From the NCBI GenBank assembly GCA_016869535.1, contig VGDX01000002.1, forward strand, positions 1 through 64,000: a stretch of 64,000 nucleotides of DNA, read 5' to 3'. This document shows positions 1-9,731 of this stretch, one piece after another. Position numbers and translations under genes: made by a program. The notes below the pieces were generated by a model. The model was not told the DNA's origin and made no database searches. It worked only from the letters and a program-made list of their open reading frames with translations. Position 1 is the first letter of the stretch. Each line of letters begins with the position of its first letter. This DNA comes from Alphaproteobacteria bacterium (GTDB lineage: Bacteria; Pseudomonadota; Alphaproteobacteria; Rhizobiales; Methyloligellaceae).

Positions 1-84
1 TTCGTGCCTGCCCTGGCAGCGTGGCCGTCTGCGCGCACTCAAACCGCTCCGACGGCCACGATCCCGCTGGCGCCCAGGACGCCG

Positions 85-441
85 CTAAACTAACATTGCA
101 ACTGGACCACTCGATGGGGGCAGGTCAGTGTTCAACGGAACCAGCGCCAGAATGGCGAGGAGGATAAGCGCGGCGGGGAGACTGCCGGCGGCGAGCCTCA
201 GCACGACAGGCCAGACGACATGATCGGCGACGTGATGCCGCCAGCCGCCGACGCTTTTGGTCACAGCGGCATAGAGAAGGTCGGTGCCGACTGCCACCTG
301 CGCTGGTACGCCGAAGCTCGAGATGAGGAGCGGCGTCATCAGGGCGCCGCCGCCAACCCCCGTCAGGCCTACCAGGGCGCCCACCGCAAAGCCCGCTAAT
401 GCCAAAGGCAAGAGGCTAGATACCCAGCTTGCATCCAACAT
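85..441 (-). pseudogene. Truncated TSUP (TauE/SafE-type) permease
   Basis: The 118-residue product has the N-terminal half of a TSUP-family anion permease: a hydrophobic stretch at about 8-30 with the family motif GLTGVGGGALMTPLL, then VGTDLLYAAVTKSVG at about 52-66 and a further hydrophobic segment at about 78-102. Family members usually have about 250-300 residues and 7-8 membrane segments, so more than half is missing. The frame ends in TAG and the 84 bases beyond it show no convincing continuation in any frame. They do contain an inverted repeat (gtggccgtc, 20-base loop, gacggccac). TSUP proteins export or import sulfite, sulfonates or similar anions, but this fragment is unlikely to work. 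It lies beside other decayed genes. Confidence 0.6.
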
Positions 442-648
442 AAAATACCCCCCGGGAAATCACTTATTCTTGGATTTAACTATGCTACACGTTATGCGAT
501 TACTTGTAGAAGGAGCGCTACCGTCATGATGCGCCGACTGCTATGTTTTCCCTCCCCTGGTTATTCGATGTCTCGCTGTGATCGGTGAAAATCATAGCAG
601 ATTTCTTCCCTTTTACCTCTGGAGACATTTTTTCCAGCCGTCCCGCGA

Positions 649-1875
649 GGCATTGCCGCGGTGATCGGCGGCGTGCTGCTGTTCTTCGTGACATTGGCCG
701 CCGAAATCATGACACGGCAGCACACCAAGGCCGCATCCGAACTTACCGCGTCCCGTCACGGTCTGCTCGAAACGAGCCGCCGCAATCCCGAAGTGGTTCG
801 CGCCATGGGCATGAGCGGACGGCTCGGCGCGCGCTGGGCCGAGATCAACTCGAAATTCATGCACAGCCATCGCAAAGCCGCCGACGTCTCCGGCGGCTTA
901 GGAACCCTGTCGCGCGCCTTGCGCCTCCTGATACAGTCGGTGGTGCTCGGCATCGGTGCCTATCTCGTGCTGTTGCAGAATGCCAGTCCCGGCATCATCA
1001 TCGCCAGTTCGATTCTCGTATAGCGCGCACTTGCGCCGGTCGAGCTGGCTATCGCCAACTGGAAGGGCTTTGTCGCCGCGCGTCAGGCGCGCCATCGGCT
1101 GAATGAATTGCTGGATAACTTTCCGGCAGGCAGCGAACCGATGCAATTGCCGCCGCCTGAAGATACGCTTGCGGTCGAGCATGTCACCGCCGTGGCTCCG
1201 GGTGACCGCCGGATCATTCTGCAAGACGTTAACTTCACCATTAAGGCCGGGGATGCGCTTGGCGTGATCGGGTCCAGCGCCGCCGGAAAATCTTCTCTCG
1301 CGCGCCTTCTGGGGGGCGTGTGGCAGCCAGCGCGTGGCAAGGTTTGTGTTGATGGCGCTTCGCTCGATCAATGGTCGCCGGAACAGCTGGGGCGCCATAT
1401 CGGCTATCTCCCGCAGAATGTCGAACTTTTCGACGGGACAGTGGCGGAGAATATTTCCCGTTTCGAAGTCGATCCCAATCCCGAAACGGTGCTCGCCGCA
1501 GCCAAGGCGGCCGGCGTGCACGACCTGATCCTGTCTCTTCCCGAGGGCTACGAGACACAGCTTGGCGATACGGGCGAGGCGCTTTCCGCCGGTCAGCGGC
1601 AGCGGGTGGCACTGGCGCGAGCGCTTTATGGCGATCCTTTCCTTGTGGTCCTGGACGAACCCAACTCCAATCTCGACGAAGCGGGCGACGGCGCGCTGAC
1701 CAAAGCCATTCAGAGTGTGCGCGACCGCAACGGCGTTGTCGTGGTCATCGCGCACAGACCAAGCGCGCTATCCGCTACCAATCTTGTGCTTGTGCTGATG
1801 CAAGGGAACCAACAGCGCTTCGGGCCTAAGGAAGAGGCGCTGGTCGGGCTGGTGCGCCCGACGGCTGCGGAATAA
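649..1875 (+). pseudogene. Broken type I secretion ABC ATPase (PrtD/HlyB-like)
   Basis: The reading frame matches the last transmembrane part and the nucleotide-binding domain of PrtD-type exporters, which push RTX proteins through the inner membrane. The membrane-domain piece (about 649-1020) is cut by an in-frame TAG at 1021-1023. The same frame resumes at once with RALAPVELAIANWKGF, a classic PrtD stretch. The ATPase domain keeps Walker A (GSSAAGKSS), a signature reading LSAGQRQR rather than LSGGQ, Walker B with D-loop (VVLDEPNSNLD) and the H-loop histidine (VIAHRP). Homology starts abruptly near 649, so roughly the first 200 residues are absent. The 5' truncation and the stop codon both argue for a dead gene. 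A remaining ATPase-only protein from an internal start (1108) is possible but would lack a membrane domain. Confidence 0.85.
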
Positions 1876-1900
1876 ACTAGCCACCTGGAATATACGACCA

Positions 1901-2871
1901 ATGTCAACCTCGCGGCATTCCATCGATCCCTCTCTTCGCCGGCATATCCTTATCGGGTTCCTGGCAGTAGCCGCTTTGATCGGGGGCATCGGCGCCTGGG
2001 CGGCGAGCACAGAAATCTATGGCGCGGTGATCGCCTCGGGTTTCCTTGTCGTTGAATCGAGCGTCAAGAAAGTGCAGCACCCGACCGGTGGCGTGGTCGG
2101 CGAGCTGTTCGTGCGCGATGGCGATCATGTCAAGGCCGGCGAAGTTGTAATGCGGCTCGACGCCACCCAGACGAAGGCCAATCTTGGCATCGTCGTTAAG
2201 ACCATCGACGAACTCATGGCACGTGGGCGCGGCTTGAGGCCGAGAAGGTCGGCGCTGAAACCGTCGATTTCCCGGCCGATCTTGTGGCGCGCAAGGATGA
2301 CGATACTGTTGCGAAACTTCTGGACGGCGAGGCAAAGCTCTTCGAGCTGCGCAGGAATGCGCGGGAAGGCGAGAAGTCGCAATTGAACGAGCGCATCGCG
2401 CAGTTGCGTCAGGAAATCACCGGACTTGAAGAACAGACGGGCGCCAAGAAGGAAGAGATCGTGCTCGTCAACAAGGAGCTCGAGGCGGTGCGCGGGCTAT
2501 GGGACAAGAATCTCGTACAGATCAACCGCATCATGGCGCTTGAACGCGAGGCCGTGCGGCTGGATGGCGAGAGCGGCACGCTTGTCGCGGCAATGGCCCA
2601 GGCCAAGGGCAGGATCGCCGAGGTCGAATTGCAGATCATCCAGGTCGACCAGAACATGCGCAGTGATCTCAGCCAAGACCCGCATTCCGGCGCGCAGTTT
2701 TACATCGTTCGACTCGCAATCGATGAGAACGAGATAGGCAATCTCAAGGGACTGAAGCTCGTTCCGGGCATGCCGGTCGAGGCATTTATTCAGACCGGGA
2801 AGCGCAGCGTGCTGTCCTACGTGATCAAGCCTCTCGAGGATCAGGTGGCGCGGACCTTCAAGGAAGGCTGA
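1901..2871 (+). pseudogene. Broken type I secretion adaptor (HlyD/PrtE-like)
   Basis: This is a membrane-fusion protein that would pair with the upstream ATPase (25 bases away). The first frame gives the N-terminal anchor (hydrophobic, about residues 14-34) and the biotinyl-lipoyl-like segment (VKKVQHPTGGVVGELFVRDGD). Near 2222-2232 the frame shifts, and the coiled coil continues in another frame (ARLEAEKVGAETVDF onward, to about 2680). There the coiled coil jumps directly to DPHSGAQFYIVRL and the conserved C-terminus (LVPGMPVEAFIQTG). The second half of the hairpin and the second lipoyl region, about 120 residues in this family, are missing, so an internal deletion near 2680 is inferred. Two lesions make function very unlikely. 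Confidence 0.85.
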
Positions 2872-2883
2872 GCCGGATCGGTC

Positions 2884-4365
2884 TTAAAGATCGATCACCA
2901 CGGGCACGCCGGCCGAACGGAGGATCAGCGCTACTTCTTGCGCGCGGCGATTGAACTCCGCCTCATCCGCCGGAGAATTGCCAAGATCGGCACACACCCC
3001 GCGTGCGAGCAGCGCGCGATCGAGCACCAGGACGTTATCGCCGACGGAAGCGGCGCCGGCCTGCGCCCAGGTGATGACGCCGCCGGCCACGGTGGCGCCG
3101 TCAATAGCACTGACCAGCACGAAATTCCCGGTGAGTGGCAAGTCGCTGAAGAGATCGATGGGCGTGGGCCGGCCGAGCAGAATACGGCAATCGGCAATGT
3201 CGTTCATTCCGCAGGAATGCGCGGGCGAAGAAGCGAGCGTCTCGAAATCGATGAGCGCCGAGACACTGACGCTGGTCACGGGCGTGAGGTCGGTGGCTGT
3301 GCGCAGGAGATAGCCGGCTTCGGGGTCGAAGGGTGACTCTGACAGCCAGACAAGGCGCGCCTCGATCACGTCGGCATTGACCGGACGGCGCGGCAACTCG
3401 GACAGGACGGCGCCGCGGGAAATGTCGAGATCGGTGTCGAGAACGAGCGTTACGGCGTCGCCTTTGCCTGCCGTGGCACGGTCGCCATCCATAGTGGCGA
3501 TGCGGGTCAGCGTGGCGCCAAGGCCGCTGCGTGCATCGACGATGCGGTCACCGACATTAATGCTTCCCGAGGTAACCGTGCCGGCATAACCGCGGAAGTC
3601 GCCGCCGGCGCGCAGCACAAGCTGCACCGGCAGGCGGAACGGCGCATCGACCGGCTCGGCCTTTGGATCGACGTTAGACAGATATTCATGCAACGTCGTT
3701 CCGTCATACCAGGGCATGCGCGCGGAACGCTGCACGACATTGTCGCCGGAGAGCGCCGCCACGGGAATGGTGACCACTTCGGCGAAAGAGAAATTGCCGG
3801 CAAGCGCCTGGAAGTCGGCTTCGATTGCCCGATAGCGCGCCTCGTCCCAGTCGATCAGGTCCATCTTGTTGACGGCGAGCACCACCTTCTTGATGCCGAC
3901 TAAATTGCAGATGGCGGCGTGGCGGCGGGTCTGGCGCTTCACGCCGTGGCGTGCATCGATGAGCAGGATGGCGATGTCGGCGTGCGAAGCGCCCGTTGCC
4001 ATGTTGCGCGTATATTGCTCGTGTCCGGGCGAATCGATGATGATGAAGCGGCGGTTTTGCGTCTCGAAATAGCGCCAGGCGATGTCGATGGTGATGCCTT
4101 GCTCGCGCTCGGCCTGAAGGCCGTCGAGCAGCAGACTGAAATCGATCTTCTCGCCGTTGATCGCGCGATTTTGCGAGGCGAGTGCGATCGCCATGCGCTG
4201 GTCCTCGGTGACGCCGGCCGCATCCCATAACAGCCTGCCGATCAGCGTCGACTTGCCGTCGTCGACGGAGCCGCAGGTGAGCAGCCTGAGCATGGCGTCG
4301 CTTCGCGCGGCGCGCGCTGCCCTCGGCTCAACCCGGACGTCTTCTTGGAGCGCAGCCAGAGTCAT
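2884..4365 (-). CDS. cysN: Sulfate adenylyltransferase large subunit CysN with vestigial APS-kinase tail
   Basis: CysN is the GTPase subunit of ATP sulfurylase; with CysD it makes adenosine 5'-phosphosulfate (APS) from sulfate and ATP in the cytoplasm. The 493-residue protein shows G1 GSVDDGKST (32-40), G3 DSPGH (111-115) and G4 NKMD (166-169), followed by the EF-Tu-like beta-barrel domains. The last roughly 49 residues (445-493) align without gaps to the middle of APS kinase (CysC), for example GVCADLG and RRAQEVA against GLCSDLG and RRVGEVA in the E. coli enzyme. The kinase P-loop (GLSGSGKST) and everything after that block are absent, so the tail cannot be a kinase. The ATG overlaps the cysD stop by one base, indicating translational coupling. 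It is the last gene of the operon. Confidence 0.95.
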   Translation of the reverse strand: MTLAALQEDVRVEPRAARAARSDAMLRLLTCGSVDDGKSTLIGRLLWDAAGVTEDQRMAIALASQNRAINGEKIDFSLLLDGLQAEREQGITIDIAWRYFETQNRRFIIIDSPGHEQYTRNMATGASHADIAILLIDARHGVKRQTRRHAAICNLVGIKKVVLAVNKMDLIDWDEARYRAIEADFQALAGNFSFAEVVTIPVAALSGDNVVQRSARMPWYDGTTLHEYLSNVDPKAEPVDAPFRLPVQLVLRAGGDFRGYAGTVTSGSINVGDRIVDARSGLGATLTRIATMDGDRATAGKGDAVTLVLDTDLDISRGAVLSELPRRPVNADVIEARLVWLSESPFDPEAGYLLRTATDLTPVTSVSVSALIDFETLASSPAHSCGMNDIADCRILLGRPTPIDLFSDLPLTGNFVLVSAIDGATVAGGVITWAQAGAASVGDNVLVLDRALLARGVCADLGNSPADEAEFNRRAQEVALILRSAGVPVVIDL

Positions 4366-5270
4366 CAGAAATACCCCTCACGCTTCTTCATCTCCATGGC
4401 GCCTGCCGTATCGTGGTCGATCAGGCGCCCGGCCCGTTCCGACACACGCGCGGCGAGCGTCTCCTCCACCACCGCGTCGATGTCGCTTGCTTCCGACTCG
4501 ATAGCCGCGGTCAGCGGCCAGCAGCCAAGCGTGCGGAAGCGCACGCGGCGCATTTGCGGCCTCTCGCCGGGGAGAAATCGCATGCGCTCGTCGTCGACCA
4601 TAATGAGCTGGCCGTCCCGGGTCACAACCGGCCGCTCGGCCGCGAAATAGAGCGGCACGACTGCGAGTTTCTCCAGGGCGATGTAGCGCCACACATCGCC
4701 CTCGGTCCAATTCGACAGGGGAAACACGCGCACGGTCTCGCTCTTGCCGAGGCGGCCATTCAGCAATTGCCACATCTCGGGGCGCTGGCGGCGCGGTTCC
4801 CAGCGATGGCCCTGGGCGCGGAAGGAGAACACGCGCTCCTTGGCGCGTGAGGCTTCCTCGTCGCGACGGGCGCCGCCGAAGGCCGCATCGAAACCGCCCG
4901 TATCGAGCGCTTGCCGCAATGCCACGGTCTTCATCACATCGGTATAGACGGACGGCGGATGGTCGAAAGGGTTGATGCCGCGGGCAAGACCGTCATGATT
5001 GGTATGCACGATCAGGTCGAGGCCGAACTCGCGCGCAGTCTTGTCGCGATGGGCGATCATCTCGCGGAACTTCCACGTGGTGTCGATGTGCAGCATCGGG
5101 AAGGGAGGTTTGGCCGGCCAGAAGGCCTTGCGGGCAAGATGCAAGAGTACGGTCGAGTCCTTGCCGATGGAATAGAGCAGGACCGGCGTGCGGAACTGCG
5201 CCGCCGCCTCGCGGAAGATATGGATGCTCTCGGCCTCAAGCAGCTTCAGATGTGAGGTCAGCGCAGTCAT
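4365..5270 (-). CDS. cysD: Sulfate adenylyltransferase small subunit CysD
   Basis: CysD is the catalytic ATP-pyrophosphatase subunit that adenylylates sulfate to APS. The product is 301 residues, the normal family length. It carries the PP-loop YSIGKDS at 33-39 and the conserved segments LHIDTTWKF and [15 protein letters not shown]. The ATG at 5270 was chosen over upstream in-frame codons because family members begin a few residues before [17 protein letters not shown], and because this ATG overlaps the TGA of cysH in an ATGA arrangement. The stop shares a base with the cysN start. It therefore sits as a tightly coupled middle gene between the reductase and the GTPase subunit. Confidence 0.97.
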   Translation of the reverse strand: MTALTSHLKLLEAESIHIFREAAAQFRTPVLLYSIGKDSTVLLHLARKAFWPAKPPFPMLHIDTTWKFREMIAHRDKTAREFGLDLIVHTNHDGLARGINPFDHPPSVYTDVMKTVALRQALDTGGFDAAFGGARRDEEASRAKERVFSFRAQGHRWEPRRQRPEMWQLLNGRLGKSETVRVFPLSNWTEGDVWRYIALEKLAVVPLYFAAERPVVTRDGQLIMVDDERMRFLPGERPQMRRVRFRTLGCWPLTAAIESEASDIDAVVEETLAARVSERAGRLIDHDTAGAMEMKKREGYF

Positions 5271-6385
5271 GCGGCTCTTCCCCCCTTGCGTTTCGGATTG
5301 AGGTGAAGGCCGCACTCCTTCTTCTCCTCGTTCTCCCACCACCAGCGGCCGGCGCGGGGAGACTCGCCGGGCTGCACGGCGCGGGTGCAGGGCGCGCAAC
5401 CAATTGAGACGAAACCGCGGGCATGCAGCGGATTCACCGGAATGTTGTTGGCGGCGATATAAGCGGTGAGATCTTGCGTCGACCACTCGGCGACGGGATT
5501 GATCTTCACCAGCGCCCGCGCATCGTCCCAGGCGGCGAGCGGTACATTGGCACGCTCCTCGGAATGCTCCCGGCGCAATCCGCTGATCCAGGCCTGCGCC
5601 CCTTTGAGCTCACGGTTCAGCGGGCGCACCTTGCGGATGTCGCAGCAGGCCTTGCGGTTCGCAACCGAATCCCTGAAACCGAACACGCCGTCACGGGCGA
5701 CCAGTGCCTCGACTTCGCTTGCCTCGGGTGCGACCAGGCGGATGCGAAGCCCATAGCGCAATTCCGACAATTCGACCGTCTCCAGCACTTCGGGAAACAG
5801 GCGTCCGGTGTCGAGGGTGAAAACGTCGACATCGACGCCGGATTCGGCGACGGCGTGCAGAATGGCCTGATCCTCGAGCCCGAGATTGGTGGAAAAGACG
5901 ATGCGTCCCTCGATCCGGCGTCCCACCTCGCGGATGCGGTCGGTCAGCGTCTTGATCTTGGCAAGCCGCTGATCGAGGTCGGCCGCTTCGGTGCGCGCGG
6001 CGCTCCAGCGCAGCGGCAGCGGATTGCGGAACGCGGGCTGGTAATTGTGCTTGATGCGCTCGACTGAGGATTTCCACACGTGCGCCTGCTCCGGATCGGC
6101 GATCTCGGCGGTATCGAAGCCTGAGCGCAGCAGGAACTGGGCCAGGTCGGGAATGAGATGGCCGATCGCCCTGATCTCGCCGGTGAAGCCGTGACGATCG
6201 CGCAGCAGCCGCGCCAGGCTGATGCCGCGCCCGTCATTGAACACGGGGAAGCGGATGGCGACCGGCCCGGCATTGCCGGAAGCCGCCGCGGCAAGCGTGT
6301 CCGTATCGGCGGTCGGTTCGAGCACGGTCGCGACCTCGGCCGGGTCGCTCACCAGCGTGCCGGTGGCGAGATCAACCAGCACCAT
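5267..6385 (-). CDS. cysH: DUF934-CysH fusion: assimilatory APS reductase
   Basis: The 372-residue protein combines two modules that are usually separate genes in related bacteria. Residues 1 to about 130 match DUF934, a small protein of unknown role normally encoded between sulfite reductase and cysH. Residues about 135-372 are a thioredoxin-dependent adenylylsulfate reductase, which reduces APS to sulfite. The cysteine pairs C247-C248 and C330/C333 (CAPC) are the iron-sulfur signature of APS reductases, as opposed to PAPS reductases, and C358 in ECGLH is the catalytic thiol. The ATG at 6385 fits the DUF934 N-terminus and overlaps the end of cysI by 14 bases. Because APS is the substrate, APS kinase is not required in this pathway, which fits the degenerate CysN tail. 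Confidence 0.93.
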   Translation of the reverse strand: MVLVDLATGTLVSDPAEVATVLEPTADTDTLAAAASGNAGPVAIRFPVFNDGRGISLARLLRDRHGFTGEIRAIGHLIPDLAQFLLRSGFDTAEIADPEQAHVWKSSVERIKHNYQPAFRNPLPLRWSAARTEAADLDQRLAKIKTLTDRIREVGRRIEGRIVFSTNLGLEDQAILHAVAESGVDVDVFTLDTGRLFPEVLETVELSELRYGLRIRLVAPEASEVEALVARDGVFGFRDSVANRKACCDIRKVRPLNRELKGAQAWISGLRREHSEERANVPLAAWDDARALVKINPVAEWSTQDLTAYIAANNIPVNPLHARGFVSIGCAPCTRAVQPGESPRAGRWWWENEEKKECGLHLNPKRKGGRAA

Positions 6386-8027
6386 AGAGCGCCTCCTTGA
6401 AGGGGGTCGCGCCCACGCGCCGCCAGGTATCCAGGAAGGTCTCGCCGTCGCTGCGATGGGCGAGATAGGTGTCGATAATCGTGTCGATGGCCTGCGGCAC
6501 GGCTTCGGCGCGGAAGCCCGGGCCGATAATGGTGCCGACGGCGGCGTCGTCCTTGGGACTGCCGCCGAGCGAGATCTGGTAGAGCTCGGTGCCTTTCTTG
6601 TCGACGCCGAGAATGCCGATATTGCCGGAATGGTGATGGCCGCAGGCATTGATGCAGCCGGACATGTTGAGCCGCAACGGGCCGATCAGCTCCTGGCGCG
6701 CGGGATCCTCGAAGCGCTTGGCGATCTCCTTGGCGATGGGAATCGAACGCGCATTGGCGAGATTGCAATAGTCCAGACCCGGGCAGCAGATCATGTCGCC
6801 GAGCAAATCGTGATTGCCGGTGGCAAGGCCGTTAGCGCGCAGGATGTCGTAGAGCGCGGTGACGTCGGAGGTCGCGACATGCGGCAGCATCAGATTCTGC
6901 GTGTAGTTGACGCGGATCTCATCATGGCCGAACTGTTCGGCGAGATCGGCGACAAGTTCCATCGTTTCCGACGATGCATCTCCCGGTGTGCGTCCCGGCT
7001 CCTTCAGCGAGATGACCACGGTGGAATAGCCCGGCACGCGATGCGCCCTGACATTATGCTTGAGCCAGTTGGCGAAGGCCGGGTCGGTCTCGCGGCGCTG
7101 ATCGAGCTTTTCATCGCGGATCGGACACGGCGCAAGATCGGGCGGCGCGAAATAGGACATGATCCGCCGGCGCTCCTCATCGGGCAGATCGATGGTGCTC
7201 TTGTGTGTGGCCTCCCAGTCGGCCTCGACATCCTCGCGGAATTTGTCGATGCCGAGTGTATTCACCAGGATCTTGATGCGCGCCTTGTGGATATTGTCGC
7301 GGCGCCCGTGAAGATTGTACACGCGCAGGATCGACTCGATATAGGAGAGCAGGTGCTCCTTCGGGAGGTACGACCGGATCTCCTGTCCGACATAGGGCGT
7401 GCGGCCCATGCCGCCACCAACTAGCACGCGGAAGCCGTTCTCGCCGTTCGGCCCACGCACGATTTTCAGGCCGATATCGTGGAAGGCGATGGCCGCGCGG
7501 TCTTCCGCCGCGCCGGAGATGGCGATCTTGAACTTGCGCGGCAGCCACGAGAATTCCGGGTGCAGCGTCGACCATTGGCGCAGGATTTCGCACCAGGGGC
7601 GCGGGTCCTCCAGCTCGTCATTAGCGGCGGCGGCGAAGGGATCGGCAGTGACGTTGCGCACGCAATTGCCGCTGGTCTGGATGCAGTGCATCTCGACATC
7701 GGCGAGCGCGGAGAGCACGTCGGGGATATCAACCAGCTTGACCCAGTTGAATTGCAGGTTCTGCCGCGTGGTGAAATGACCGTAAGAACGGTCCCAGCGC
7801 CGGCCGATCATGGCGAGCTGACGCAACTGACGCGGGCTGAGCACGCCATAGGGAATGGCGATGCGCAGCATGTAGGCGTGCAGCTGCAGATAGAGGCCGT
7901 TCCGCAGGCGCAAGGGACGGAACTCGTCCTCGGTCAACTGACCGGCGAGGCGCCGCTCAACCTGATCGGTAAATTCCGCCACGCGTTCGCGTACGAAAGC
8001 GTGGTCGAACTCGTCATAGCGGTACAT
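6372..8027 (-). CDS. cysI: Sulfite reductase hemoprotein CysI
   Basis: This enzyme performs the six-electron reduction of sulfite to sulfide using siroheme and a 4Fe-4S cluster. The 551-residue product has both ferredoxin-like half domains. Its cluster/siroheme cysteines are C415-x5-C421 (CCPGLDYC) and C458-x3-C462 (CINACGHHH), and the substrate-binding arginine-rich motif TTRQNLQF is present. No flavoprotein partner (CysJ) is encoded nearby. Instead a 2Fe-2S ferredoxin is in the same operon, so electrons probably come from ferredoxin. The start overlaps the end of the DUF2849 gene by 14 bases. A nitrite reductase is a close relative, but the cys context makes sulfite the likely substrate. 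Confidence 0.94.
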   Translation of the reverse strand: MYRYDEFDHAFVRERVAEFTDQVERRLAGQLTEDEFRPLRLRNGLYLQLHAYMLRIAIPYGVLSPRQLRQLAMIGRRWDRSYGHFTTRQNLQFNWVKLVDIPDVLSALADVEMHCIQTSGNCVRNVTADPFAAAANDELEDPRPWCEILRQWSTLHPEFSWLPRKFKIAISGAAEDRAAIAFHDIGLKIVRGPNGENGFRVLVGGGMGRTPYVGQEIRSYLPKEHLLSYIESILRVYNLHGRRDNIHKARIKILVNTLGIDKFREDVEADWEATHKSTIDLPDEERRRIMSYFAPPDLAPCPIRDEKLDQRRETDPAFANWLKHNVRAHRVPGYSTVVISLKEPGRTPGDASSETMELVADLAEQFGHDEIRVNYTQNLMLPHVATSDVTALYDILRANGLATGNHDLLGDMICCPGLDYCNLANARSIPIAKEIAKRFEDPARQELIGPLRLNMSGCINACGHHHSGNIGILGVDKKGTELYQISLGGSPKDDAAVGTIIGPGFRAEAVPQAIDTIIDTYLAHRSDGETFLDTWRRVGATPFKEALYGAG

Positions 8028-8307
8028 CGTACCAATCCTTGGTCAACGTGGTGCGGTGGGCGGCGCGGATCTTCTCGCGCACGGAAAGGGGATCGACTTC
8101 GCCGTCCTTGATCTCGACCGGCATGGCATACATGGCCACGACGATGCGGTCCTTGACGGCTTTTTCGCCAATCGCTTCGAGCGCCGTGGTCTCCTCTTCG
8201 GTTTCGGCGAAGCGCGCCCGCGCGATATCCTCTACCCAGCCGCCGTCAGGCGCGAGATAAACGACGATGCCGTCGGTGAGGCGGTTGGCGGTCACGACAT
8301 TAGGCAC
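8014..8307 (-). CDS. DUF2849 protein (cys operon)
   Basis: The 97-residue protein matches the DUF2849 pattern: an N-terminal VVTANRLTDGIVVYL stretch, a central acidic helix, and a C-terminal segment ending KDWYDVPL. The family has no established biochemical function but is regularly found just upstream of the sulfite reductase gene in alphaproteobacteria, as here. It overlaps cysG by 8 bases and cysI by 14, so it is almost certainly co-translated with both. There are no membrane segments or signal peptide, so it is expected in the cytoplasm. A role in siroheme delivery or reductase assembly is only a guess from position. Confidence 0.85.
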   Translation of the reverse strand: MPNVVTANRLTDGIVVYLAPDGGWVEDIARARFAETEEETTALEAIGEKAVKDRIVVAMYAMPVEIKDGEVDPLSVREKIRAAHRTTLTKDWYDVPL

Positions 8308-9727
8308 GACGCTTGACCTCCTCTAGAGCGAGGATGTCTTCGACGATGCCGCTCGCCGGCAGCCCGGCAACCTCGCCGAAGATGAGCACTGCGGGGCTTT
8401 TGAGCCCGAGACGCTCGGGGCTCGCGGCGAGATCGGCGATGGTGGCAAGCACCCGGCGCTCGTCGTCGCGGCTCGCATTCTCCACCGCCATGACGGGAAG
8501 TGTGGGGGCGAAGCCGGCTTCCAGCAGCTTCTTGGCAATCACGCCGGCGGTGGAAACGCCCATATAGACGAGCAGCGTGTTCTTCCCGGCGGCAAGCGCG
8601 GCGAGATCGAGATGCTCGAAGGAGGGATCCTCGCCGCCCGCCTCATGGCCGGACAGGAATGTGACGGTGTGCGACACGTCGCGATGGGTGAGGGGGATCT
8701 GTAGGCTTGCGGCTGCGGCGATGCCGGCGGTAACGCCGGGAACGATCTCCACGGCGATGCCTTCCGCCCGCAATGCATCAAGCTCCTCGCCGCCACGGCC
8801 AAAGATGAAGGGATCACCGCCTTTCAGCCGCACCACGGTCTTGCCGGCGCGCGCATGCTCGACGAGCAGGGCGTTGATCTCCGCCTGCTGCATGCTATGC
8901 GCACCCTTGGCCTTGCCGACCGGGATCAGTTCGGCCTCGCGGCGCGCGTGATCGAGAACGCCATCGCCGACCAGCCGGTCGTAAAGAATAACGTCAGCCG
9001 ATTTCAGGGCGCGGATTGCCTTCATGGTGAGAAGCTCCGGATCGCCCGGGCCGCCGCCGACCAGCAGCACGCGGCCGCGCGCAGGCGCGGCTTCTGCCGC
9101 CTCGTCGATGGCCGTGCCGATCAGGCCGCGCGCCTTCTTCTCGTCGCCTTCGAGCATGGCTTCGGCGGCGGCGCCTTCGAACACAGCTTCCCAAAATTTG
9201 CGGCGCGGTGGACCTGAGGGCACGCGCTCGGCCACGGTGCTACGAAACTCACCGGCGAGCTTGGCAAGTGCGTCGAGCCGCGGATGCAGTTCGCGCTCGA
9301 GCCAGGCGCGGAGACGCTGTGCCAGCACAGGCGCGGCGGCCGAGGTGCCGATGGCCACGGTCACCTCGCCGCGATCGACGATTGCCGGCAGGGCGAATGT
9401 GCAAAGCTCGGGCCGGTCGGGAACGTTGACCGGCACGCCAAGCGCCCGGGCGATGGCCGACACGCGCGTATCTTCTTCATCGTCCTCGGTCGCGGCGATC
9501 ACCAGCGGCCGCCCGCGCAATTGATCGATGCCCGGCCGCGCCGGCACCAGGGCCACGAGGCCGGCTTCCGCGAGCTTGGCAAGCTCCGGCACCAGGTGTT
9601 CGGCGGCGACGTCCACCGACGGCGCGCGCTTCAGCAGGAGGCGCGTCTTGACAGCCGCGAGTTCGCCGCCTCCGGTTACGAGCGGCGGCTTGCCCTCGAA
9701 GCTCACGAAGATGGGGAAGGTCCGCAT
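8300..9727 (-). CDS. cysG: Siroheme synthase CysG (trifunctional)
   Basis: The 475-residue protein joins a precorrin-2 dehydrogenase/ferrochelatase domain (about 1-205) to a uroporphyrinogen-III C-methyltransferase domain (about 215-465). The first has a Rossmann-type GGGELAAVKTRLL near residue 20. The second has GGGPGDPELLTMKAIRAL and VRLKGGDPFIFGRGGEE, the usual SAM and substrate motifs. Together they convert uroporphyrinogen III to siroheme, the cofactor of the CysI encoded downstream. The N-terminal nucleotide-binding part is somewhat divergent from the enterobacterial protein. A good ribosome-binding site (GGGAGGA) lies within the end of the ferredoxin gene, 4 bases upstream. Confidence 0.94.
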   Translation of the reverse strand: MRTFPIFVSFEGKPPLVTGGGELAAVKTRLLLKRAPSVDVAAEHLVPELAKLAEAGLVALVPARPGIDQLRGRPLVIAATEDDEEDTRVSAIARALGVPVNVPDRPELCTFALPAIVDRGEVTVAIGTSAAAPVLAQRLRAWLERELHPRLDALAKLAGEFRSTVAERVPSGPPRRKFWEAVFEGAAAEAMLEGDEKKARGLIGTAIDEAAEAAPARGRVLLVGGGPGDPELLTMKAIRALKSADVILYDRLVGDGVLDHARREAELIPVGKAKGAHSMQQAEINALLVEHARAGKTVVRLKGGDPFIFGRGGEELDALRAEGIAVEIVPGVTAGIAAAASLQIPLTHRDVSHTVTFLSGHEAGGEDPSFEHLDLAALAAGKNTLLVYMGVSTAGVIAKKLLEAGFAPTLPVMAVENASRDDERRVLATIADLAASPERLGLKSPAVLIFGEVAGLPASGIVEDILALEEVKRRA

Positions 9728-9731
9728 GGTC

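Noticed and set aside
4413-6067. Long plus-strand open frames opposite cysD/cysH
   Set aside because: They mirror the coding strand of well-recognised genes and have no homology or ribosome sites of their own.
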